Assembly: GCA_948435975.1 (NCBI GenBank)
Contig: CAOJHG010000121.1
Location: 1 to 6,797 of the forward strand
From: an uncultured Oscillibacter sp.
GTDB taxonomy: Bacteria; Bacillota; Clostridia; Oscillospirales; Oscillospiraceae
Direction of reading: 5' to 3'
Length of the DNA stretch: 6,797 bases
A program made the position numbers and the translations under genes. Numbering within the stretch: position 1 is the first letter of the stretch; each line of letters opens with the position of its first letter. The notes beneath the pieces were generated by a model. The model searched no databases, was not told the DNA's origin, and saw only the letters and a list, made by a program, of their open reading frames with translations. Below are positions 1 to 6,596 of this stretch, piece by piece.

Positions 1-1371
1 CTTCTGACCTGTGTCATGGAGCTCTCCCACTGTGATGCCGGAACCCTGTATCTGATGGATGACAATGCCCTGCGATTCCGCATCATGTGTAACCATACGA
101 TGAAATCCTATTCCGGCGGGGATGGCCAGGAGCCGAATCTACCGCCGGTTCCCTTGACCCGGGAGAGCGTCTGTGCGCTGGCGGTACTGGAGAACAGGTG
201 CATCCGCATTGGGGATGTGCGCCAGTGCAAGGAGTACGATTTGACGGGTCCTATCCGATATGACGCTATGACAGGCTACCACAGTCAATCCATGCTGCCC
301 ATGAGGAACCGGGAAGGGGAAATTCTGGGCGTGCTGCAGCTCATCAACGCCATGGATGAAGCGGGAAATGTGCAGGAATTTTCGGAGGACATGGTGCTGG
401 TGTTAGAGTCTGTAGCTTCTCAGGCAGCCATCACCATTCAGAATGTACGCTACATACGGGAGATCAAGGAGTTGTTCCGCTCCTTTGTCCGGGTCATGTC
501 CTCCGCCGTAGATGAGAGAACGCCATATAACGGCAGCCATACCCGCCATATGGCCCAATACGGCGACCGCTTCATCGACTTTCTCAACGCCCGCGGTGAG
601 GGAATGGCGTTCTCTCCGGCACAGAAGGACGAACTGCTGATGAGTGTCTGGCTTCATGATATCGGGAAGCTGGTAATCCCCCTGGAGGTCATGAATAAAA
701 TGGCCCGGCTCCTGCCGGAGCAGTACACCGCATTGATACACCGCATGGAGGTCATCCGGCTGCAGGCGGAAATCGACTGCTTGGCCGGCCGCATCTCCCA
801 GGAAGAGAAGGAGGTCCGCGTCCAGGAAACCTTTCGGACGGTGGAGCTGGTAGACAGTATAAACGGGACGGGCTTCGTGACGGATGAGAAGCTGGCGGAG
901 CTGGACAATCTTCGGGAGAAACATTGGACCGACGGAGCGGGCGAATCGCAGCCCTGGATGACGGCAGAGGAATACGCCATGCTCTCTATCCGCAGGGGTA
1001 CACTGTCCCAGAAAGAACGGGAAATTATGGAGGAGCACGTCGCGGTCACGGACAAACTGCTGTCCCAGATCCGTTTCTCTGCGGATTTGGCTCATGTGCG
1101 GCAGTGGGCGTCCTCCCACCATGAGCTGCTCAACGGCAGCGGTTATCCAAACCATCTGATGGGAAATGACATTCCCTATGAAGTGCGCATTATCACAATC
1201 CTGGATATTTTTGATGCGTTGGTGGCGGATGACCGGCCCTATAAGCCGGGGATGCCTGTCCCCAAAGCGCTTTCCATCCTGGAGGCCATGGCGGAGAAAG
1301 AAGGAAAGCTGGATCCGAAACTGACAAAACTTTTCATTGAGAGCCGGTGCTGGGAGGAACCCGCCGGCTGA
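1..1371 (+). CDS. GAF domain + HD-GYP phosphohydrolase (predicted cyclic-di-GMP phosphodiesterase), 5' end missing
   Basis: Predicted cytoplasmic enzyme that hydrolyses cyclic-di-GMP, with an N-terminal ligand-binding GAF domain. The frame is open to the left edge, and the residues before the Met codon at 16 (LLTCV) continue the GAF helix, so that Met is internal and the true start is upstream. Numbered from that Met, the GAF domain covers about 1-145: DAGTLYL, then GVLQLIN near its end. HD-GYP follows: H175 (GSHTRH), H214-D215 (HDIGK), H341, HHE at 368-370, GSGYP with GYP at 376-378, and D397 in LDIFDAL. All recognisable metal-site residues are present, so it looks active. The HD core is split by about 100 extra residues (229-327), rich in Glu, Lys and Arg and probably helical, between MNK and GTLSQKE. 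The family usually has only about 28 residues from HD to the next His. Gene 2 starts 81 bases downstream on the same strand. The assignment is firm; the substrate is inferred from the family. Confidence 0.93.
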   Translation, partial: LLTCVMELSHCDAGTLYLMDDNALRFRIMCNHTMKSYSGGDGQEPNLPPVPLTRESVCALAVLENRCIRIGDVRQCKEYDLTGPIRYDAMTGYHSQSMLPMRNREGEILGVLQLINAMDEAGNVQEFSEDMVLVLESVASQAAITIQNVRYIREIKELFRSFVRVMSSAVDERTPYNGSHTRHMAQYGDRFIDFLNARGEGMAFSPAQKDELLMSVWLHDIGKLVIPLEVMNKMARLLPEQYTALIHRMEVIRLQAEIDCLAGRISQEEKEVRVQETFRTVELVDSINGTGFVTDEKLAELDNLREKHWTDGAGESQPWMTAEEYAMLSIRRGTLSQKEREIMEEHVAVTDKLLSQIRFSADLAHVRQWASSHHELLNGSGYPNHLMGNDIPYEVRIITILDIFDALVADDRPYKPGMPVPKALSILEAMAEKEGKLDPKLTKLFIESRCWEEPAG

Positions 1372-1452
1372 GGGATAACAAAAGGAAATGAAAAAGGCAT
1401 GTCCGATATCCGAATCTATAGCGAACCAAAAAAGAAAGGAATGGTAACTACA

Positions 1453-2931
1453 ATGAACCAAAGAAAACGTCCCAATTTCCACAAACCGCTTGCCCTGTTA
1501 TTGGCCCTGGCCCTATGCCTGACGATGGCGGCCCCCGCTCTGGCGGCAGAGAACGCTATCGCGTCCTCCATCCAGCTGTCCAAAACCGAGGGAACCGTCT
1601 CCGCCACCAACAGCGCCGGGCGGAGCATCAGCTTAATCAAAAACCTGCGCCTGTTCAGCGGCTATCACGTCCTGACGAAAGCGGATAGCTATGCCTGGCT
1701 GAACCTGGACAGCGCGAAGCTGCTCAAGGTGGACGCCTCCAGCGAGACAGAAGTGCGTAAGAGCGGGAAAAAACTGGAGGTCCTGCTCTGCTCGGGCAAC
1801 CTGTTTTTCAACGTGACCGAGCCGCTGGACGATGACGAGACCTTGAACATCCGCACCTCCACCACGCTCACCGGCGTGCGGGGAACCTGCGGCTGGGTGA
1901 ATGTCATCGACCGCCGGAGCACCCAGGTCTGTATTCTGGAAGGTACAGTGGAATGCGTTGTGTCCGACGCAGTTTCCGGGGAGAGCAAATCGACCACCAT
2001 CCGTGCCGGGGAGGTGGCCACCTTCACCGTCCATCCGGAGGAAGCCTCCGCTCTGGAGGGAGAGCGGTGCGAAATCGTCACGGAGCGCTGCGCTGTGGAA
2101 GATGTTCCCGGCTATGTCCTGGTGGAGCTGGCGGAGGACGAAGCTCTGTGCAAAGATATTCTGGATGCCTCCGGGCTGGATATTCTGGCCGATTTGTCCC
2201 AAAACGGCGACCCCGCCGCCGAGGCCCAGCGGCGGCTTGAGGAAGAAGAGCGGGAGAACGCCAACCGCCTGTCGTCCATCGCCGCCCAGGAGCAGGCCCA
2301 GGCCAACAACGTCGAGAGCGCCCCTTACACACCCAGCACGCCCAGCACGCCCAGCACCCCCGACACACCAGCCACTCCTAGCCCCGCTCCCAGTGACCTC
2401 CGCATGGTAGGAAGCTGGGGCTGGAAGTATGACGCGAGCACCAAGACCCTGCATATCGGGGGAAGCGGGGATATGTCTCATTATAACCCGATTGCCCGTC
2501 CTCCCGCCACCACGCTAGATCCGCCCTGGTATGACCATCATCAAGAAATAGAGTCCATTGTGATTTATGAGGGCATAACCGGCATTGGACGGTTCGCATT
2601 CTATGGCTGTACCAATCTGACCAGTGTGACAATCCCGGAGGGTGTAACCAGCATTGGAGGACTCGCGTTCAATCACTGTACCAGCCTGACCAGTGTGACG
2701 CTCCCGGACAGTGTGACCACCCTTGAAGGCAATGTGTTTGAAATGTGTTACAGCCTGAAGAGTGTCACCATCCCGGCCAATTTGACCAGCATAGGATACA
2801 ATGCTTTCCGTGAATGTAATAGCCTGACCGATGTATATTTCAGAGGCAGTGAATCGCAGTGGCGCGCCCTACGTTTTCCTTCGGGCAATTCCAAACTGAC
2901 CAGAGCCGCCATCCATTACAATTCCCGCTGA
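1453..2931 (+). CDS. Secreted FecR-domain protein with BspA-like leucine-rich repeats
   Basis: Predicted exported surface or secreted protein of 492 residues. A Sec signal peptide (MNQRKR, a hydrophobic run, APALAA) is cut near residue 31-32; there is no lipobox. Residues about 38-195 match the FecR-type beta domain: paired hydrophobic strands, a VRGT-like turn (GVRGTCGW), then ILEGTVECV. A Glu/Ala/Gln-rich, probably coiled-coil stretch (about 255-285) and a Pro-Ser-Thr linker (294-315) follow. The tail (about 318-492) is BspA-like: a strand-rich GSGDM entry, a PWY motif, then four repeats of about 23 residues (SVTIPEGVTSIGGLAF type) and a VYFRGSESQW cap. There is no SLH, sortase or other anchor. 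The start at 1453 is chosen over in-frame ATGs at 1399 and 1441. It gives a clean signal peptide, leaves 12 bases after AAAGGA, and matches the leader of the next gene. FecR is an anti-sigma family in iron uptake, but this copy lacks the cytoplasmic anti-sigma part, so a structural or signal-presenting role is more likely. Ligand unknown. Confidence 0.9.
   Translation: MNQRKRPNFHKPLALLLALALCLTMAAPALAAENAIASSIQLSKTEGTVSATNSAGRSISLIKNLRLFSGYHVLTKADSYAWLNLDSAKLLKVDASSETEVRKSGKKLEVLLCSGNLFFNVTEPLDDDETLNIRTSTTLTGVRGTCGWVNVIDRRSTQVCILEGTVECVVSDAVSGESKSTTIRAGEVATFTVHPEEASALEGERCEIVTERCAVEDVPGYVLVELAEDEALCKDILDASGLDILADLSQNGDPAAEAQRRLEEEERENANRLSSIAAQEQAQANNVESAPYTPSTPSTPSTPDTPATPSPAPSDLRMVGSWGWKYDASTKTLHIGGSGDMSHYNPIARPPATTLDPPWYDHHQEIESIVIYEGITGIGRFAFYGCTNLTSVTIPEGVTSIGGLAFNHCTSLTSVTLPDSVTTLEGNVFEMCYSLKSVTIPANLTSIGYNAFRECNSLTDVYFRGSESQWRALRFPSGNSKLTRAAIHYNSR
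2332..2367 (+). repeat. 9-bp tandem repeat coding a Pro-Ser-Thr linker
   Basis: Four consecutive 9-bp units, the first three being cccagcac followed by g or c and the fourth diverged (cccgacaca). They encode PST-PST-PST-PDT and continue as PATPSPAPS. This is an extended spacer between the FecR half and the leucine-rich repeat half of the protein. Near-identical units suggest slippage, so copy number may differ between strains. Confidence 0.85.
2548..2850 (+). repeat. Four degenerate leucine-rich repeat units (about 69 bp each), BspA/TpLRR type
   Basis: Each unit encodes roughly L-x-S/D-V-x-I/L-P-x-x-V/L-T-x-I/L-x-x-x-A/V-F-x-x-C. The DNA of neighbouring units is still alike, for example ctgaccagtgtgac occurs twice. 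Third codon positions are visibly richer in A and T here (att, gga, gta, agt) than in the FecR half of the gene. Such repeats in gut bacteria are surface-exposed binding modules; no ligand can be named. Confidence 0.8.
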
Positions 2932-2937
2932 CGGGAA
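2922..2937 (+). other. Small hairpin across the stop codon of the FecR-LRR gene
   Basis: ttcccg (2922-2927) pairs perfectly with cgggaa (2932-2937) around a four-base loop that begins the TGA stop. There is no T-run after it, so it is not a standard terminator. It could mildly affect readthrough into the next gene or protect an upstream transcript end. Six-bp stems arise by chance, so this is weakly supported. Confidence 0.3.
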
Positions 2938-2986
2938 CAGAACCGTATCTTGAGCAAACCAAAAATATAAAAGGGGCATTGTTATC

Positions 2987-4501
2987 ATGAACCAGAAAAA
3001 GAACAAAAGATTCCGTAAACTGCCCGCTTTTCTGCCGGCGCTGGCCCTGTGCGGGGCGCTGCTGTGTCCGGCAGCGCTGGCAGCGGACACCGGGACCGGC
3101 TTTTCCGATGTGAATGCGGATGCGTGGTATGTGAGCGCGGTGACCTACTGCCGGGATACCGGGCTGATGGGCGGCGTAGGTAGCGGACAGTTCGGGCCGG
3201 AAGCCACCATGTCCCGCTCCATGCTGGTCACGGTGCTCTACCGTATGTCCGGCTCACCCGCTGTGTCCGGGACATCCTTCCCGGACGTTCCGGCGGACAG
3301 CTGGTACGGCCCGGCGGTGGCCTGGGCGGCGGAGCAAAACCTGGTGAACGGCTACGATGACGGCACCTTCCGCCCTGACGCTCCCATCACGCGGGAACAG
3401 ATGGCGACGATTTTGTGGCGGTACGTGGACAGCCCCGCCGCCGGGGATGCCCAGACCTTTGCCGACGCGGGGGACATCTCCGCCTATGCCCTTCCGGCGG
3501 TCAGCTGGGCCAGGAGCGCAAAAATCATCAACGGCGTGGGGGATAACCGCTTTGAACCCAAAAACAGCGCCACCCGCGCCCAAACTGCCACGGTTTTGAT
3601 GAACTACGCCCGTTATCAGGGCCTGTCGGAGGTCAGCGGCATGAACGTCATGTGCCGGCCCAGCGGCATTGCCGCCATGCCTGACGCTTCCCTTCTGGTG
3701 ACCGACACCTATAACAAGGTGATTTGGCGGGTTGCCAACGGGACCGGAGCCGTTTACGCCGGGGCGGGCACAGTGGAGGACCTCAGCGGTGAGCCGGTAG
3801 GCGGCTACAACGACGCAGCCCTGATGAAGGGCTACTTCAAGGAGCCCTGGGCCATTGCTCCCTTCCGGGACGGCTGGGCGGTCTCCGACGCCGGAAACGG
3901 CGCGGTGCGGCTGGTGACAGCGGAGAAAATCCAGACTGTCAGCGGCACAACGAAGGAAGCGCTGACCGTGACCGAAATGGGCGTGGCGTTCACCCGCCCC
4001 ACTGGTCTGGCCGCAGATGAGGCTGGAAACCTCTACGTCGCAGACACCCTGCAAAACGCCATCCGCAAAATTACCCCGGACGGAACGGTGACCACCTACG
4101 CCGCCGGACTCAACGACCCTACCGGACTGTGCTGGAAGAACGGCGTGCTGTATGTGGCGGAGACCAGCGCCAACCGGATTGTGAAAATCGAAAACGGACA
4201 GGCGGTCCTGGTCGCGGGCAGCGGCGAAGAGGGCCTGACCGACGGCCCTGCGGCTCAGGCGCGGTTTTCCAATCCCCAGGGCGTGGCCGTGGGGGACGAC
4301 GGCGCAATCTATGTGGCCGACACCGTGAACAGCGCCATCCGCCGCATCAAGGACGGCAATGTCACAACCCTGGCGGCGCGGGACATGGCCGAGGTGGAGT
4401 CCTTCGGCCTGACCTCCCCCACGGGCCTGCTGGTGAAGGGCAAGGTGTTGTACATCTGTGACAGCTTCGCCCGCAAACTGCTGATTTTACCGCTGGAGTA
4501 A
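2987..4501 (+). CDS. Wall-anchored surface protein: three SLH domains and a six-bladed NHL propeller
   Basis: Predicted exported protein of 504 residues. The signal peptide (MNQKKNKRFRK, hydrophobic run, PAALAAD) is cut near residue 32-33. Three S-layer homology domains follow at about 39-93 (FSDVNADAWY), 98-152 (FPDVPADSWY, NGYDDGTFRPDAPITRE) and 158-212 (a diverged third with NGVGDNRFEPKNSATRA). In the family they hold proteins on pyruvylated secondary cell-wall polymer. From about 220 to the end are six NHL-type blades, recognised by P-x-G/A-I/L/V, then LYVADT or similar, then I-R/K-x-I/V: starting at RPSGIA, EPWAIA, RPTGLA, DPTGLC, NPQGVA and SPTGLL. A six-bladed propeller usually binds protein, peptide or glycan; no enzyme residues were recognised. 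The ribosome site AAAAGGGG lies 10 bases before ATG. It follows the FecR-LRR gene by 55 bases and shares its leader. The domain calls are firm; the role is inferred. Confidence 0.92.
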   Translation: MNQKKNKRFRKLPAFLPALALCGALLCPAALAADTGTGFSDVNADAWYVSAVTYCRDTGLMGGVGSGQFGPEATMSRSMLVTVLYRMSGSPAVSGTSFPDVPADSWYGPAVAWAAEQNLVNGYDDGTFRPDAPITREQMATILWRYVDSPAAGDAQTFADAGDISAYALPAVSWARSAKIINGVGDNRFEPKNSATRAQTATVLMNYARYQGLSEVSGMNVMCRPSGIAAMPDASLLVTDTYNKVIWRVANGTGAVYAGAGTVEDLSGEPVGGYNDAALMKGYFKEPWAIAPFRDGWAVSDAGNGAVRLVTAEKIQTVSGTTKEALTVTEMGVAFTRPTGLAADEAGNLYVADTLQNAIRKITPDGTVTTYAAGLNDPTGLCWKNGVLYVAETSANRIVKIENGQAVLVAGSGEEGLTDGPAAQARFSNPQGVAVGDDGAIYVADTVNSAIRRIKDGNVTTLAARDMAEVESFGLTSPTGLLVKGKVLYICDSFARKLLILPLE

Positions 4502-4530
4502 AAAATATCAGACGGGACCTCTGAACGGAT

Positions 4531-4562
4531 TGCAGGGCGCGATGGAGGCATCGCGCCCTGCA
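4531..4562 (+). promoter_or_regulatory. Perfect 14-bp intercistronic hairpin before the cyclase gene
   Basis: tgcagggcgcgatg (4531-4544) is the exact reverse complement of catcgcgccctgca (4549-4562), separated by the loop gagg. The stem is GC-rich and would be very stable. No T-run follows, and the cyclase ribosome site (AAGGG at 4571-4575) starts 8 bases later. A simple intrinsic terminator is therefore unlikely, and no room is left for a separate promoter between stem and gene. Possible roles are protection of the upstream mRNA, a partial transcription block that lowers cyclase output, or a palindromic protein site. Confidence 0.8.
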
Positions 4563-4584
4563 CAGTAAAGAAGGGAAGAACATC

Positions 4585-6411
4585 ATGACAGGGAAAAAAA
4601 GAATTTGGCCGGTGCTGGTGGCCGTGGCCGTAGCCGGCGCGCTGACCCTGCTGGCGGGGCTGGGCGCTCTGAAAACGGCGGACCTGTCGGCTTGCGACGC
4701 GCTCTACCAGAGCCAGGGCCTGGGCAGCGACGAAATCGTAATCGTGGGTATCGACCAGGATTCCATGGACCTGCTTGGCCCCTTCCCCTGGGGAAGGGAT
4801 GTGATCGCCATGCTGTTGGAAGCCCTGAATGCTGACGAGGAAGAGCGCCCGGCGGTTATCGCCATCGACGTGCTTTTTGCCGGGGAAAGCGACCCGGACG
4901 CAGATGCGTATCTGGCGGAGGCCGCCGGGGCATACGGCAACGTGATTACCGCCTGCGCGGGGGTCTATGGAGACGCGCTCCTGGACAATGGGGCGGGGGA
5001 TTACGATCTGGCCCCCGCCTCTGTGGTGTACTTTGAAGGCCCCTATGATGCCCTGAGTGCGGTGACGGAACAGGGCCACATCAACGCCATGCTGGACGAC
5101 GACGGTGTGCTCCGTCACCATATGCTGACCCTCACTCTCCAGGACGGGACGGAGTACCCCTCGCTGGCTCTGGCGGCAGCGAGGCAGTACCGGGCCGCTT
5201 CCGGCGGAGAACTGTCCCTGCTCCCCCCGACAAACAGCCGGGGCTTCTGGTACCTTCCCTTCGCAGGGGTGCCGGATGGCACGTTCCAGTACGTCTCAGC
5301 GGTGGACCTGCTGACCAGCGACGGGCTGACCGGCCTGTTCGGCGGAAAGATCGTCCTCATCGGCCCCTGCGCGGCGGGGCTCCAGGACAGCTACTTCACC
5401 GCCATTGACCACGCCCAGCTTATGTATGGCGTGGAGATTCAGGCCAATGCCACCCAGGCCCTGCTGAACGGCAATTACAAACAGGAGGTCCGCAAGGGAC
5501 CCCAGCTTGCGGCGTTGTTTTTGCTGCTGCTGGTCGCTTTCGCGGCGTTTTGGCGGCGGAAGGTGCGCACAGCTACCGTGCTGCTGCTAGCCCTGTGCGG
5601 GGGCTGGGTGCTGCTTTGCCGCAGCGCGTATGAGGCGGGCTGGGTGCTCCACGTCCTGTGGGTCCCGGTGGGTGTCGCCCTGCTTTACGTCGGGTGCCTG
5701 GCGGCCAATTACATCCAGGCCGCCTTGGAACGCCAGAAGGTCACCCGGACGTTTCGGCGGTATGTAGCGCCGGAAATCGTCTCCGAGCTGATGAACGCCG
5801 GCCCCGCCGCTCTGGAACTGGGGGGGAAGAAATGCGAGATTGCGGTGCTGTTTGTGGATATCCGGGGTTTCACCACCATGTCAGAGAGTTTAGCGCCGGA
5901 GCGGGTGGTAGAAATACTGAACCAGTACCTGACCCTGACTACAAAGTGCGTTATGGACAATCATGGCACTCTGGACAAATTCGTGGGGGACTGCACCATG
6001 GCCTTCTGGAACGCGCCTCTGCCCCAGGAGGATTATGTGATGCTGGCCTGCCGGGCGGCGATGGCTATGGCGGAGGGAGCAAAGCCGCTAGCGGAAATGT
6101 TGGAACGGCAGTATGGGCACACGGTGTCCTTCGGCATTGGTGTCCATGCCGGCCCCGCCGTCATTGGCAACATCGGCGCGCCTATGCGCATGGACTACAC
6201 TGCCATTGGCGACACAGTGAATACCGCTGCCCGCCTGGAGGCCAACGCCCCCGCCGGAACCATCTTCATCTCCCGCACCGTGGCCGACGCTCTGGCGGGC
6301 CGGATCAAGGCAGCACCGCTGGAAAATCCACCGCAGCTGAAGGGAAAAGCAGCGGGCTTTGAGATATTGACGTTAGATAAGATCCTGCCGGAAGAAGAGA
6401 CGGCCCCATGA
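4585..6411 (+). CDS. CHASE2-domain transmembrane class III adenylate cyclase
   Basis: Predicted membrane sensor of 608 residues that makes cAMP from ATP. Transmembrane segment 1 is at about 7-29. The extracellular CHASE2 domain spans about 33-300 (IVIVGIDQDSMDLLG, PWGRD, AIDVLF, GVEIQANATQALLNG). Three more segments lie at about 307-323, 330-346 and 353-375. A linker with RRYVAPEIVSEL leads into the cytoplasmic cyclase domain (about 415-590). Catalytic residues are all visible: metal-binding D425 (VLFVDIRGF) and D469 (KFVGD), substrate-selecting K465 and T539 (YTAIGD), and transition-state N546 and R550 (NTAARLE). Lys with Thr in place of Asp is typical of class IIIb adenylate cyclases, so ATP is the expected substrate. 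The start has AAGGG 9 bases upstream. It is the last gene of the unit, 83 bases after the SLH-NHL gene. The extracellular ligand is unknown. The stop codon lies at the edge of an IS remnant, but the catalytic domain is intact. Confidence 0.95.
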   Translation: MTGKKRIWPVLVAVAVAGALTLLAGLGALKTADLSACDALYQSQGLGSDEIVIVGIDQDSMDLLGPFPWGRDVIAMLLEALNADEEERPAVIAIDVLFAGESDPDADAYLAEAAGAYGNVITACAGVYGDALLDNGAGDYDLAPASVVYFEGPYDALSAVTEQGHINAMLDDDGVLRHHMLTLTLQDGTEYPSLALAAARQYRAASGGELSLLPPTNSRGFWYLPFAGVPDGTFQYVSAVDLLTSDGLTGLFGGKIVLIGPCAAGLQDSYFTAIDHAQLMYGVEIQANATQALLNGNYKQEVRKGPQLAALFLLLLVAFAAFWRRKVRTATVLLLALCGGWVLLCRSAYEAGWVLHVLWVPVGVALLYVGCLAANYIQAALERQKVTRTFRRYVAPEIVSELMNAGPAALELGGKKCEIAVLFVDIRGFTTMSESLAPERVVEILNQYLTLTTKCVMDNHGTLDKFVGDCTMAFWNAPLPQEDYVMLACRAAMAMAEGAKPLAEMLERQYGHTVSFGIGVHAGPAVIGNIGAPMRMDYTAIGDTVNTAARLEANAPAGTIFISRTVADALAGRIKAAPLENPPQLKGKAAGFEILTLDKILPEEETAP

Positions 6412-6412
6412 A

Positions 6413-6596
6413 TCATGAAAAATGGGCATATACGGACTGCCAGGGGCCATATGCCTCTGGTAGCTCGCGCCACTGTGCTCCACTGCGGGCTATCCAGAGC
6501 ATCCCATTCAACATCCTCTGGTCATTTTTCCGTGGACAGCCCCGTTTCCCTGTCCTTTCTGGCGGAAGCTGCTCCTTCACACTTTTTTATGTTCAT
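6413..6596 (-). pseudogene. Broken IS5-family transposase, N-terminal fragment
   Basis: Read on the minus strand, an ATG at 6594-6596 opens with MNIKKCE. That frame soon drifts to nonsense and stops after 24 codons. The next frame (6580 down to a stop at 6413-6415) gives LPPERTGKRGCPRKND, then MLNGMLWIARSGAQWRELPE and AYGPWQSVYAHFS. This is the conserved N-terminal region (DUF4096-like) of IS5-family transposases, recognised from memory of the family, where the usual form is close to LLPPERTGKRGRPRK and MLNGMLWIARSGAPWRDLPE. About a dozen residues that normally sit between MNIKKYE and the LPPE motif are missing, so a small out-of-frame deletion disabled the gene. Sequence after YAHFS is unrelated, so the whole catalytic domain is gone. 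The RBS (aaagga, about 6607-6612) lies 10 bases before the ATG. Family assignment is solid; the exact IS name cannot be given. Confidence 0.85.

Noticed and set aside
1388..1447. A 20-codon leader frame (starting MKKACP) before the FecR-LRR gene
   Set aside because: Its ribosome site is too close to the ATG, and it has no attenuator-like run of codons or hairpin after it.
1399..1452. Extended N-terminus of the FecR-LRR protein from ATG 1399 or 1441
   Set aside because: It adds 18 or 4 residues before the signal peptide, with ribosome sites at 0-1 base spacing; ATG 1453 matches the leader of the next gene.
403..1482. A 359-codon minus-strand open frame opposite the HD-GYP gene
   Set aside because: It has no recognisable domain and lies opposite a clear conserved gene; long antisense frames are common in GC-rich coding DNA.
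2960..2975. TATAAA before the SLH-NHL gene as a -10 box
   Set aside because: No -35 match at 16-18 bases; the A-rich stretch is part of the leader shared with gene 2.
6437..6463. Hairpin of 11 pairs (two G-T) after the cyclase gene, considered as its terminator
   Set aside because: There is no T-run after it, and it falls inside the conserved transposase codons for PEAYGPWQ, so the symmetry is probably incidental.
6565..6588. Short stem followed by six T, considered as an intrinsic terminator
   Set aside because: The stem has only four pairs, and the T-run is the complement of Lys codons in the transposase start (MNIKK).
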